From contig NZ_JBFAPK010000015.1 in assembly GCF_040676675.1 (NCBI RefSeq), forward strand, positions 1 to 64,000: 64,000 nucleotides of DNA, given 5' to 3'. Made by a program: the position numbers and the translations under genes. This document shows positions 50,272 to 59,109 of the stretch, piece by piece; position 1 is the first letter of the stretch; every line of letters begins with the position of its first letter. The notes beneath the pieces were generated by a model. The model was not told where the DNA came from and did not search any database. It saw nothing but the letters and a program-made list of their open reading frames with translations. The stretch is from JBFAPK01 sp040676675 (GTDB lineage: Bacteria; Actinomycetota; Actinomycetes; Mycobacteriales; Micromonosporaceae).

Positions 50272-53200
50272 CGCGCGATCCTCGCCTGCATGTCGACGGT
50301 GGTCCCGGCGGTGTCGGTGGTGATGGTGATCTCGTGCATCAGTGCTCGCATCAGCAGCAGCCCCCGCCCGCGATGCGTGTTGGTGGTGGGCTCGGGAACC
50401 TTCCAGCGGCCGCTGTCGCGCACGGTCAGGTGCAGGTCGTCGGCGGTCGCGGCGGCCCGCAACCGGATCCGACCGCCGGGTGCGTCCCGGTGGCCGTGCT
50501 CGATGGCGTTCGCGCACGCCTCACCGGCGGCCACCAGCACGTTCTGCGCCGTGCCGGGGTCGAGGCCGCAGCGGTCGAGCCAGCCGCGCAGCGCGGCGCG
50601 TACGGTCGCGAGGCGGGTGGCCTCGGCGGGGAAGTCCAGCTCCAGCGGACCGGGATGGCGGTAGAGGAGCAGGGCGACGTCGTCGTCGTAGCCGCCGGGT
50701 GGGGTCAGCCGGTCCATGATGTCGCTGGCCAGCTCCTCGATGGGGGCGCCGCGCCCGCTCTGTACGGTGGCGACGGCCCGGTCGATGCCGGCGTTGAGCG
50801 GCTGGCGGCGGCGCTCGACCAGCCCGTCGGTGTAGAGCACGACGGTGGCACGGGCGGGCACCCGGTACTCGGCGTCGTGCCGTTGCTCGCCCGGGCGGAC
50901 CGCGAGCGGCCTGGAACGCCCCTGGTCGAGCAGTTGGGTGGTGCCGTCGGGGTGGGCGACGATGGCCGGCGGATGGCCCGCGCTGCAGTAGCGCAGGTGC
51001 CCGCTGGCGGGGTCGAGCACGCCGCAGAAGACGGTGGCGCACCTGGCCCCGGTGAGCAGGGCGGCGAACCGGTCGAGCGACATCAGCGTCCGGGCGGGGC
51101 TGATGTCCTGGAGCAGCAGGGCGCGGCAGGCGCTGCGCAGCTGGCCCATGATGGTGGCGGCCCGCAGGCCGTGTCCCACGCAGTCGCCGACGACGATGCC
51201 GATCCGGCCGTCGGGCAACTCGACGGTGTCGTACCAGTCGCCGCCGACCTTCAGCGGGCGGGTGGCGGGCTCGTAGCGTACGGCGAAGCCGGTGGGCAGC
51301 TGCGCGGGGCCGAGGATGGCGCGCTGCAGGGCGAGGGCGGTCTCGCGCTGCTGGTCGATCTGGTGTACGCGGTGCAGTCCCTGACCGATGTGGCCGGCGA
51401 GCAGCGCCAGCAGCGTCTGGTCCTGGTCGGTGAAGGGGCGCTGCTCGCCCAGGTCGACCGCGAGGACCATCGTCCCGTCCGGGTGCTCCAGGGCGATGCC
51501 GGCGCCGGTCGCCCGGTCGGCGCGGGGGGTGAGCAGCGGCAGGTCCCGCAGGGCGGCCAGGGCCCGCCGGCGCTCCTCGGACAGGCTCTCCCAGCGCAGC
51601 TCCGCGTCGGTGGCGGTCACCGAGGGCGTGGCCGAGCCGGGGCGGAAGACGGCGGCGAGCGCGTACTTCGCCTGCCACAGCCCGCGCAGCTCCGCCAGGA
51701 CACCGGCCAGGGCGTCGGCCACGCTCTCGGCCCGCGACAGGCGCAGGCTCAGGGCGGCCAGGGCGGTCTCGCGCTGTACCGCGTAGTGGTCGGCCGTGAC
51801 GTCGCGGAAGGTGCCGACGACGACGCGCCGCCCGGTGTCGGGGTCCTCGACCCGGTTGAAGGCGGCCGCGACCCAGAGCCGGTGTCCGTCGCGGTGGGTC
51901 ACGGGAATGGTGTACGTGCCGTGGGGCCGCGCTAGGAGCAGCGCGAAGCCCTCGGCGGCCCGCCGGTGGGCCTCGGGCTGGGTCTCCCGGTCGGGCCACC
52001 AGGGGTGGACCGGTGCGTAGGGCAGGTCCTCGGGGCCGTAGCCGAGGATCTCGGTGAACGCCGAGTTGATCTCTATGACGGCGCCGTCCTCGTCGCAGAC
52101 GAAGAACGCCTCCTGGAGGGAGTCGACCAGCGCCGTACGCCACCGGGCGTGGTGGTTGCGCAACCGGGCCAGCTCCACGTTCGCCCGTACCCGGGCCAGC
52201 AGCTCGGCCGCGGAGAAGGGCTTGACCAGGTAGTCGTCCGCCCCCGCCTCCAGGCCCTCGATGGACGCCTCCTGCCCGGCCCGAGCCGACAGCAGCAGCA
52301 CGGGGGTGCCGACGGTACGGGAGTCGGCGCGCAGGGCCGCCACCAGCCGCAACCCGTCCAGGCGGGGCATCATCACGTCGCTGACGACCAGGTCGGGCAC
52401 CTCCGCCCGGGCGGCCTCCAGGGCGGCCTGGCCGTCGGTGACCGCCCGCACCCGGTGCCCGGCGGAGCGCAGCAACCGGGTGAGGTACTCGCGCATGTCC
52501 GCGTTGTCGTCCGCCACCAGCACCCGGGCCGCCGTGCCCGGTACCGCCGGACGCCCGTCGCCGGCGACGCCGGGCGGGGCGGGCTCGCCCGGGGCGTACG
52601 GAACGGGCTCCTCGCCGCTCCCGGCGCCCGAGGGCAGCCAGCGCAGGACCTCCTGCACGAACGGGTCGGCGGTGGCCGAGACGGTCGCCGTGGTGTCGGC
52701 GGGGACCAGGGCGTCGGCCGGCAGGTGGGCGGTGCCGAAGGGCAGCCGGATGGTGAAGGTCGTCCCCTCGCCGAGCGTGCTCTCGGCGCCGATGGTGCCG
52801 CCGTGCAGGCCGACGAACTCCTTGACCAGGGCCAGGCCGATGCCGCTGCCCTCGTTCGAGCGCGACCGGGCGTTCTCGATGCGGTGGAACCGCTCGAACA
52901 GCCGCGGCATCTCGTGCTCCGGGACCCCGATGCCGGTGTCGGCGACGGTGACGATCGCCTGCCCGTCCCCGGCCCGCAGGCCGACCCGGACGGCGCCGTC
53001 GAAGGTGAACTTCAGCGCGTTGCTGAGCAGGTTGAGCACCACCTTCTCCCACATGCCCCGGTCGATGTGCACCGGTTCGGGCAGCGGCGGGCAGTCCACC
53101 TCGAAGGCCAGGCCCGCGCGCTCCACCGCGGAGCGGAAGACGCTGGCGAGTTCCGCGGTGACCGCGGCCAGGTCCACCGGCTCGTAGCGGGCCTGCATGC

Positions 53201-54455
53201 GGCCGGCCTCGATGCGGGAGAAGTCCAGCAGGGTGTTGACCAGTTTGCCGAGCCTGAGCCCGTTGCGGTGGATGACGCCCAATTCCTCGCGTACCCGCTC
53301 GTCGGCGCCGTCCAGCCGGGTGCGCAGCTCCTCCAGCGGACCCATGATGAGGGTCAGCGGGGTACGGAACTCGTGGCTGATGTTGGAGAAGAAGGCGGTC
53401 TTGGCCCGGTCCAGTTCGGCCAGCTCCTCCGCCCGCCGCTGCTGGGCCCGGTAGCTGCGGGCGCTGGCGATCCCGGTGGCGACGTGCGCGGCGGTCAGCT
53501 CGACGAAGCCGCGGTAGCCGTCGTCGAGCGGCCGGTACCGGTTCAGCGCGGCGACCAGGAACCCGTACGGCGAGCCGCCCTGGCGCCCCAGCGGCACCAG
53601 CAGCGCCTGGTGGGGCGGCTCCGGCCAGTGCCCCGCCGGCAGCCCGGTGAACGGTGCGCCGTCGAGGGGCACGAGCCGCGACTCGCCCCGGGCCGGCGGG
53701 GCCACGGGCCAGACCGGGTCCGGAGCGTCGGCCGGCAGCGTCGCCGGGGCGGCCGGGTGTCCGGCGGGGATCCCGGTGGCGGCGGCCAGGGCCGCGGAAC
53801 CGTCGGGCTGGAACAGGTACGTCAGCGTGAACGGGAGGTCGCGCAGGTTGCGGCCGAGCTGGCGGCCGGCGAAGGCCAGCATCTCCTCCTCGGTGCGGAT
53901 CACGCTGGGATCGGAGCCGAGGTCCCGCAGCGTGGTCATCCGCCGCTCTCCGACGACGCGCTCGGTCTCCTCGCTGACCACGCAGAGCATGCCGACGAGC
54001 GCACCGTCGTCGTCGCGTAACGGACTGTAGGAGAAGGTGTGGTAGGTCTCCTCCGGGTAGCCGGAGCGCTCCAGGAAGAGCAGCAGCGCCTCGTCCCAGG
54101 TCGCCCGTCCCGTGGTCAGTACCGTTTCGATCCGGGGCCCGATGTCGTCCCAGATCTCCGCCCAGACCTCGCTCGCGGGCCGGCCCAACGCCCACGGGTA
54201 CTTCCGTCCCAGCGTGTTGCGGCGGTAGGCGGCGTTGCAGAAGAAGGTCAGTTCCGGTCCCCACGCCATCCACATCGAGAACCGGGACGACAGCAGGATG
54301 CTCACGGCCGTCTGCAGGCTCTGCGGCCAGCCGTCCGGCGGTCCGAGGGGCGTCGCCGCCCAGTCGACCGCGGCGAGATCCGCCCCGATCTCGTGGTCGG
54401 CCGCGAACACGTCGGCTACCGCGGGTGCCAGCGGCCGGGGGACGGCATCGTTCAT
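50268..54455 (-). CDS. hybrid histidine kinase-receiver-PAS/GAF-PP2C-RsbW-type protein
   Basis: About 1395 residues with a complete signalling chain on one polypeptide. In order: PAS-like (about 30-165), GAF (170-330), HisKA with FFSNISHEFRTPLTLIMG near 365, HATPase with NLLSNALKFTF and DTGIGV (470-590), receiver with RVLVADDNADMREYL, VSDVMMPRLDG and VKPF (650-770), PAS (ALVDSLQEAFFVCDEDG, 780-900), GAF (910-1040), SpoIIE/PP2C phosphatase with KVGGDWYDTVELPDGRIGIV and VGDCVGHG (1050-1250), and a C-terminal RsbW-type HATPase with LVAAGEACANAIEHGH. It can sense, phosphorylate and dephosphorylate STAS proteins. ATG 54455 (GAGGGAGAA upstream) is preferred over GTG 54479. Confidence 0.9.
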   Translation of the reverse strand: MNDAVPRPLAPAVADVFAADHEIGADLAAVDWAATPLGPPDGWPQSLQTAVSILLSSRFSMWMAWGPELTFFCNAAYRRNTLGRKYPWALGRPASEVWAEIWDDIGPRIETVLTTGRATWDEALLLFLERSGYPEETYHTFSYSPLRDDDGALVGMLCVVSEETERVVGERRMTTLRDLGSDPSVIRTEEEMLAFAGRQLGRNLRDLPFTLTYLFQPDGSAALAAATGIPAGHPAAPATLPADAPDPVWPVAPPARGESRLVPLDGAPFTGLPAGHWPEPPHQALLVPLGRQGGSPYGFLVAALNRYRPLDDGYRGFVELTAAHVATGIASARSYRAQQRRAEELAELDRAKTAFFSNISHEFRTPLTLIMGPLEELRTRLDGADERVREELGVIHRNGLRLGKLVNTLLDFSRIEAGRMQARYEPVDLAAVTAELASVFRSAVERAGLAFEVDCPPLPEPVHIDRGMWEKVVLNLLSNALKFTFDGAVRVGLRAGDGQAIVTVADTGIGVPEHEMPRLFERFHRIENARSRSNEGSGIGLALVKEFVGLHGGTIGAESTLGEGTTFTIRLPFGTAHLPADALVPADTTATVSATADPFVQEVLRWLPSGAGSGEEPVPYAPGEPAPPGVAGDGRPAVPGTAARVLVADDNADMREYLTRLLRSAGHRVRAVTDGQAALEAARAEVPDLVVSDVMMPRLDGLRLVAALRADSRTVGTPVLLLSARAGQEASIEGLEAGADDYLVKPFSAAELLARVRANVELARLRNHHARWRTALVDSLQEAFFVCDEDGAVIEINSAFTEILGYGPEDLPYAPVHPWWPDRETQPEAHRRAAEGFALLLARPHGTYTIPVTHRDGHRLWVAAAFNRVEDPDTGRRVVVGTFRDVTADHYAVQRETALAALSLRLSRAESVADALAGVLAELRGLWQAKYALAAVFRPGSATPSVTATDAELRWESLSEERRRALAALRDLPLLTPRADRATGAGIALEHPDGTMVLAVDLGEQRPFTDQDQTLLALLAGHIGQGLHRVHQIDQQRETALALQRAILGPAQLPTGFAVRYEPATRPLKVGGDWYDTVELPDGRIGIVVGDCVGHGLRAATIMGQLRSACRALLLQDISPARTLMSLDRFAALLTGARCATVFCGVLDPASGHLRYCSAGHPPAIVAHPDGTTQLLDQGRSRPLAVRPGEQRHDAEYRVPARATVVLYTDGLVERRRQPLNAGIDRAVATVQSGRGAPIEELASDIMDRLTPPGGYDDDVALLLYRHPGPLELDFPAEATRLATVRAALRGWLDRCGLDPGTAQNVLVAAGEACANAIEHGHRDAPGGRIRLRAAATADDLHLTVRDSGRWKVPEPTTNTHRGRGLLLMRALMHEITITTDTAGTTVDMQARIAR

Positions 54456-54714
54456 CGCTGTCGGATTCTCCCTCGCCACGGCCTCGCAGCGGGTGAGCCA
54501 CAGAGCCCGGCCAGGCGCGGGCGGTGGGGCACATCAGCGGCGCTGTACGACACGAGCCTCTCCCATGCCCCGTTCGGGGCTCCGTTATGCCATGAGCTGC
54601 GACACCTCGAACGGCTCGCACCCGACCAGCGGCCCTACGGCCGCGCGAAGCGGCGACGGGACCGGCTGACCGGGGCCGGACCGGAGGGAATCCGGCGGCA
54701 GCGCGGCCCGGCGG

Positions 54715-55083
54715 TCAGTGGACGAGCAGCGCGGCCAGGCGGTCCAGCTCGGCGTCCGGGTCCTCGGCGAGCCCCATGTGCACCGGCCCGGCCCGCAGGA
54801 TGGTGCTGCGCGGCGCGACCAGCCACCGGAAACGCTCGCCGAGCGACATGCCCGCCGACGCGCCGTTGCCCGTGCACGTGGTCTCCCACGACGTCAACGC
54901 GGCCCGGATCCCCGGCACGTCGGCCTCCGGGGCCAGCGCCAGCAGGCGCTCCTCGTGCAGGTGGGTACGCGCGGCCAGGAAGTCCCGCCGCTGGCAGTAG
55001 AGCAGCACCCCGGCGTTGATCAGTTCGCCCCGCTCGATCCGCGGAACCGCCTGGATGATCGCGTACTCGTAGGGAACCCTCAT
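54715..55083 (-). CDS. DUF3037 family protein
   Basis: 122 residues. The DUF3037 signature opens the protein: YEYAIIQAVPRIERGELINA, GVLLYCQRRDFLAART. The C-terminal part contains LGERFRWLVAPRSTIL. The function is unknown. ATG 55083 overlaps the stop of the HipA-like gene by ATGA, an arrangement seen repeatedly in actinobacteria. The 259-bp gap to the kinase gene downstream (54456-54714) contains no gene I can support and may carry the kinase promoter. Confidence 0.87.
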   Translation of the reverse strand: MRVPYEYAIIQAVPRIERGELINAGVLLYCQRRDFLAARTHLHEERLLALAPEADVPGIRAALTSWETTCTGNGASAGMSLGERFRWLVAPRSTILRAGPVHMGLAEDPDAELDRLAALLVH

Positions 55084-55808
55084 GGCAGCCACGCCTCCGG
55101 CTCCGCGGCCCGCGCCGTCAGGTGCTTCCGGTACGCCTCCCGGTCCGCCTCGGGATCGTCGAGCCACTCGTCCGGCACCAGCGCGATGGCCTCGTCGAGC
55201 AGGGCCGGCGTCAGCCGCGCGGCCAACTCCGGTCCGGCCTGCTCCAGCGCCGTCGCGTACGGCTTCAGCACGTGGTCGTCCCACCGGTACGGCCGGTGCA
55301 CCACGTTCGCCGCCCGGGACCAGTCGTGGTGGAAGTACAGGGTGGCGCCGTGGTCGATCAGCCACAGTCCGCCGTGCCAGACGAGCAGGTTCGGGTTGCG
55401 CCAGCTCCGGTCCGCGTTCTCCACGAACGCGTCGAAGACCAGCGCCCGCGAGGCGAGCCCGGGGTCGACCGGATGCACCACCGGGTCGAAGCCCAGCGCC
55501 CCCGGCAGGAAGTCCATGCCGAGGTTGACGCCCGCGCTCGCCTTGATCAGCTCCTGGACCTCCTCGTCGGGTTCGGCGCGCGCCACCACCGGGTCGAGGT
55601 CGGCCACGACGAGTTCCGGTACGGGAAGGTCGAGCCGTCGCGCCAGCTCACCCGAGATCACCTCGGCGACCAGGGCCTTCGGCCCCTGACCGGCACCGCG
55701 GAACTTCAGCACGTACGTGCCGAGGTCGTCCGCCTCCACGACGCCGGGCAGCGAGCCGCCCTCCCGTAGCGGGGTCACGTAGCGGGTGGCGGTCAACCGG
55801 CGTAGCAC
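55080..55808 (-). CDS. HipA-like kinase-fold protein
   Basis: 242 residues, shorter than HipA toxins (about 440). It keeps the kinase core: YVLKFRGAGQGPKALVAEVI (ATP Lys), ELARRLDLPVPELVVADLDP, DAFVENADRSWRNPNLLVWH (catalytic Asp/Asn) and LWLIDHGATLYFHHDW (metal Asp). It lacks the HipA N-terminal domain and has no HipB-type HTH partner. It is coupled to DUF3037 by ATGA overlap. A phosphotransferase role on a protein or tRNA-related target is inferred. GTG 55808 is preceded by AGGA. Confidence 0.83.
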   Translation of the reverse strand: MLRRLTATRYVTPLREGGSLPGVVEADDLGTYVLKFRGAGQGPKALVAEVISGELARRLDLPVPELVVADLDPVVARAEPDEEVQELIKASAGVNLGMDFLPGALGFDPVVHPVDPGLASRALVFDAFVENADRSWRNPNLLVWHGGLWLIDHGATLYFHHDWSRAANVVHRPYRWDDHVLKPYATALEQAGPELAARLTPALLDEAIALVPDEWLDDPEADREAYRKHLTARAAEPEAWLP

Positions 55809-55820
55809 CTGATCATCCTA

Positions 55821-55867
55821 GGCCGTGTCCTGCCGACGGGGCCGGCAATGATCGGCAGGACACGGCC
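55821..55867. repeat. 16-bp perfect inverted repeat in a divergent gap
   Basis: GGCCGTGTCCTGCCGA (55821-55836) and its complement (55852-55867) flank 15 bases. The element starts 13 bp upstream of the HipA-like start. Since the flanking genes diverge, it is not a simple terminator. It may be an operator or a very short palindromic element (the GTGTCCTGC ends resemble IS termini). Confidence 0.65.
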
Positions 55868-56269
55868 CGGGCCCGTCCGGACCGGCGTTCACCCGGTTGG
55901 GGGAGGTGTCGTGGATTCTCGCCGATGACTATTGCCGGCGTGTGAACCAGTAATTATGATCTGCTGCGCCCAATCACGCCAATCCGACATCTATGTAAAT
56001 ATTAGCGGCTGTCTATGGCGCGCGTTGCGGGTAGGTACCACGTCAGCCCGTGGGCAACCGCCACCAGTGCCGCCCTCCTGGCGCCGCGATCATGGGAAAA
56101 CGTACGCCAATCCGGCCGTCGATCGTGGACAGGAGGACTGCGCCCGTGTGCGGCCTCCGCCGACTCGCGGCTCGACCGGCACCCGCGACCCGCGTCTACC
56201 CCCGGTCGCGCTGCCCGTACGACCTCGAAGCGTCACCCTGCGGGTCCACCCAGGGGAAAGGTAGCCAAC
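55868..56269. other. intergenic promoter region of the conservon
   Basis: About 400 bp without a supported gene. Positions 55920-56010 are AT-rich (AATTATGATC, ATGTAAATATTAGC) and probably carry the conservon promoter. Open frames reaching back from 56270 have no ribosome-binding site. Confidence 0.5.
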
Positions 56270-57730
56270 ATGCCGGGTTCCACAGCGCCTGACGCGCGGG
56301 TGCGGGAGGCGCGCTCGACGTGGCGCGCCACGCTCGCACTCGCCGGCCTCGCCGTCGCGGCATCCCTCGCCGCGGCCGTGACGAGCACGAACTGGGTCGC
56401 CGCGACGGTCGCCGTCGGGGCGGCCCTGGCGACGAGCCTCGTGCTCGCGCTCGCGGCCAGGACGCACCACCGGCTCGGGGCGGCGCTGGTCGACTCCGCC
56501 CGGCGGGAGGCGGAGACCGAACGGGACCGGGCCTCGTTCGACGAGCGGCTGCGGCAACGGGAAGCGGAGTGGCACGACCAGCTCGCCGCGCGCTCCGTCG
56601 GCCTGCAGAAGGAACTCGACCACCTGCTACGGGTGCGTCTGGCCGCCGCGCTGGACGGCTCGCCGGTACCGCCCGCCCTCGACCGGGCCGCCGTGGACGG
56701 ACCCGTCGCCGAACTGCTCGACGAGGTGCTCGCGGCGGCGACCCGGGCGACCGAACAGGCGGGGGAGCGGGAGGAGTCGCTGCGGCTCGCGGTGGTGGCG
56801 CTCTCCCGCCGCGTACAGACGGCGGCCCACTCGATCCAGGAGCAGGTGTCCCTGATGGCCGGGCGCCATCAGCAGTTCCCCGACGTCGTGGAGACGAGCA
56901 TGCGCGTCGACCACGCGGCGGCCCAGCAGGCACGCCAGGCGCAGAGCCTGGCCGTGCTGTGTGGTGAATGGCCGGGGCAGCAGTGGCAGGAGCCGCTGGC
57001 GATGGTGGACGTGGTCCGTGCCGCGTCGGCGCGGATCCTCCCGTACGAGCGGGTCGAGGTCTCCGGGGACCAGGACGTGGCGGTGGCGGCCGAGGTGGTC
57101 GAGCCCGTGATCCACCTGGTGGCGGAGCTGCTCGCCAACGCCACCCAGTCCTCCCCGCCGGCGACGAGCGTGCCGGTGACGGTACGCAGGGTGCAGCGCG
57201 GCGCGGTCATCGAGATCGACGACGGCGGCATCGGCATGGAGGAGCACCGGCTGGAGCAGGCCCGCGAGGTGGTCTCGGGGCGGCGGTTGATCGGGCTCGG
57301 CGACCTCGGCGAGATCCCGCAGACGGGTCTCGCGGTCGTCGGGCACCACGTGCGCCGGCACGGGTTCCGGGCGGATCTGAGCGAGTCGCCGTACGGCGGC
57401 CTGCGGGCGGTCGTACTGATACCCACCGAGAACGTGCGGATGGCGGAACCGGTCGGCGCCGCCACCGCCCCTCCGCCGGTCCGCCCCCCGGTGGACGACG
57501 AGGCGGACGCCGGTACCGGCGCGCCCGTCGAGGCATCCACCACGTCCGGCGGCCTGCCGCGGCGGCAGTCCCGGCGCGGCCGGTCCGCCCGTACCGCCAC
57601 CGCGGTGGCGGCCGACGCCCGCCCCACCGCCGAGCCGACGCCGGAGCAGGCCGGGTCCTGGATGAGCGCCTTCCTCGGCGGCGACGCCGACGGTGACGCG
57701 GACGGGGTCCACCAGGACCCGAAGAGATGA
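56270..57730 (+). CDS. conservon sensor kinase-like protein (CvnA type)
   Basis: 486 residues. Two N-terminal membrane helices (about 20-60) are followed by a long coiled-coil-like helical region (70-230), then a histidine-kinase-type ATPase: VIHLVAELLANATQSSPPAT (N box), IEIDDGGIGM (G1), LGEIPQTGLAVVGHHVRRHG. A disordered Pro/Arg-rich tail closes it. No phosphoacceptor His motif is seen, as expected for CvnA proteins. It starts the conservon, a four-gene actinobacterial signalling module thought to work like a membrane receptor coupled to a GTPase. GGGGAAAGG precedes ATG 56270. Confidence 0.9.
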   Translation: MPGSTAPDARVREARSTWRATLALAGLAVAASLAAAVTSTNWVAATVAVGAALATSLVLALAARTHHRLGAALVDSARREAETERDRASFDERLRQREAEWHDQLAARSVGLQKELDHLLRVRLAAALDGSPVPPALDRAAVDGPVAELLDEVLAAATRATEQAGEREESLRLAVVALSRRVQTAAHSIQEQVSLMAGRHQQFPDVVETSMRVDHAAAQQARQAQSLAVLCGEWPGQQWQEPLAMVDVVRAASARILPYERVEVSGDQDVAVAAEVVEPVIHLVAELLANATQSSPPATSVPVTVRRVQRGAVIEIDDGGIGMEEHRLEQAREVVSGRRLIGLGDLGEIPQTGLAVVGHHVRRHGFRADLSESPYGGLRAVVLIPTENVRMAEPVGAATAPPPVRPPVDDEADAGTGAPVEASTTSGGLPRRQSRRGRSARTATAVAADARPTAEPTPEQAGSWMSAFLGGDADGDADGVHQDPKR

Positions 57731-57744
57731 CAAGGGATGACAAC

Positions 57745-58149
57745 ATGACGATGGCCAAAGACCAGGACTGGATGCTCACCGAGGTCGTGTCGGTGCCCTA
57801 CGTCCGGCACGCCGTGGTGCTCTCCTCCGACGGCCTGGTGACGGCGCGATCGGAAGGCACCGGCAAGGACGTGGCCGACCGACTCGCCGCGGCCTGTTCC
57901 GGCCTGCAGTCGCTCGGGCGGAGCGTGGGCATGGAGTTCGGCTCGAACAGCCGGGCGCTGCGGCACCTGATGATCCAGTTCGACGGTGGTTTCCTGTTCG
58001 TACGCAGGGCCGCGACCGGTTCACACCTCGCGGTGGTGACCGAGTCGACGGTGGACCCGGCGCTGATCGCCCAGCAGATGCAGGCGCAGGTGCAGAAGAT
58101 CGGGGAACGGGCACTGGCTAGCGAGGTTCGGCAGGACATCCGGACGTGA
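57745..58149 (+). CDS. roadblock/LC7 protein (CvnB type)
   Basis: 134 residues from ATG 57745 (AAGGGA upstream); ATG 57727, overlapping the CvnA stop, would add six. The roadblock/LC7 fold: LTEVVSVPYVRHAVVLSSDG, LQSLGRSVGMEFGSN, HLMIQFDGGFLFVRRAATGS, HLAVVTESTVDPALIAQQMQ. CvnB proteins bind the CvnD GTPase like eukaryotic roadblock regulators and may act as GAP or scaffold. The next gene overlaps by GTGA. Confidence 0.92.
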   Translation: MTMAKDQDWMLTEVVSVPYVRHAVVLSSDGLVTARSEGTGKDVADRLAAACSGLQSLGRSVGMEFGSNSRALRHLMIQFDGGFLFVRRAATGSHLAVVTESTVDPALIAQQMQAQVQKIGERALASEVRQDIRT

Positions 58150-58520
58150 GCGGCAACGTCGACCCCGACGACAACTACCAGGACACGGCGCTGCGTCCGT
58201 ACGTGCTGACCAGGGGGCGAGCCCGCCCGACCCGTAACACCATCGAGGTCGACACGCTGCTCCTGGCCACCAGACCGGACGTGCCGCTGCCCCCGTCGGC
58301 GAGCCGGCAGGAGCGGGCCCTGGTGACCATGTGCGCGGGACTGCTCTCCGTCATCGAGGCCGCCGCCCGGTTGAGTCTTCCGGTGAGCGTCGTCCGCGTG
58401 CTCGCCAGCGACCTCGTCGACTCGGGCCATCTGACGGCACGGGCGGGCAGCCCCTCCGATTCCGGGCCGCCATCCCCCGAACTACTCCATGAGGTACTCA
58501 ATGGTCTCCGCGCCCTCTGA
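58146..58520 (+). CDS. DUF742 protein (CvnC type)
   Basis: 124 residues. DUF742 features: RPYVLTRGRARPTRNTIEVD, TLLLATRP, ERALVTMCAGLLSVIEAAAR, LSLPVSVVRVLASDLVDSGH, and a C-terminal HEVLNGLRAL. It resembles a winged-helix-type domain and is the third conservon component, with no known activity alone. GTG 58146 overlaps the CvnB stop; its own 3' end overlaps the CvnD gene by 20 bp. Confidence 0.92.
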   Translation: MSGNVDPDDNYQDTALRPYVLTRGRARPTRNTIEVDTLLLATRPDVPLPPSASRQERALVTMCAGLLSVIEAAARLSLPVSVVRVLASDLVDSGHLTARAGSPSDSGPPSPELLHEVLNGLRAL

Positions 58521-59109
58521 GCGCTATCTACCCGACACCGTCACGAAGTCGGTGAAGGTCCTCGTCGTGGGCGGCTTCGGCGTCGGCAAGACGACGTTGA
58601 TCGGCTCGGTCAGCGAGATCGAGCCGCTCCGCACGGAGGAGGTGATGACCGAGGCCAGCGCGAGCGTGGACGACCTGACGGGCCTGGAGGCCAAGAACAC
58701 CACCACGGTCGCGATGGACTTCGGTCGGATCACCCTCAACGAGCGGATCGCGTTGTACCTCTTCGGTACGCCCGGCCAGCGGCGGTTCTGGGACCTGTGG
58801 GAGGGCCTGGCCGAGGGGGCCGTCGGCGTCCTGGTCCTGGTGGACACCCGACCGGGTCGCCTGGAGGCCAGCTTCGAGGTGTTCGACCAGCTTGAGAGCA
58901 GTACCCGCCTGCCGTTCATCGTGGCGGTCAACCGCTTTCCCGACACGGCCCAGCACAGCACCGACGAACTGCGTGAGGCGCTGGACCTGCTGCCCGAAAC
59001 GCCGATCGTCGAGTGCGACGCCCGCGACGGCGCCTCGTCGATGAGTGCGCTGATCGCGCTCGTCCAGCACGCCGTCGACCTCTCCGCCACGCAGAAGGTG
59101 CTCTCGTGA
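58501..59109 (+). CDS. conservon GTP-binding protein (CvnD type)
   Basis: 202 residues. A small Ras-like GTPase: P loop GGFGVGKTT (residues 24-32), switch region with VAMDFGRITL, G3-like LFGTPGQ, G4 VNRF in place of NKxD, and CDARD in the G5 position. It is the effector GTPase of the conservon, interacting with CvnA and CvnB at the membrane. ATG 58501 lies within the 3' end of the DUF742 gene, the usual overlap. The P450 gene follows with GTGA overlap. Confidence 0.93.
   Translation: MVSAPSERYLPDTVTKSVKVLVVGGFGVGKTTLIGSVSEIEPLRTEEVMTEASASVDDLTGLEAKNTTTVAMDFGRITLNERIALYLFGTPGQRRFWDLWEGLAEGAVGVLVLVDTRPGRLEASFEVFDQLESSTRLPFIVAVNRFPDTAQHSTDELREALDLLPETPIVECDARDGASSMSALIALVQHAVDLSATQKVLS

Noticed and set aside
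50521..54621. 1366-codon second frame over the kinase gene
   Set aside because: Same strand, different frame, no recognisable domain; the 50268-54455 frame has all motifs.
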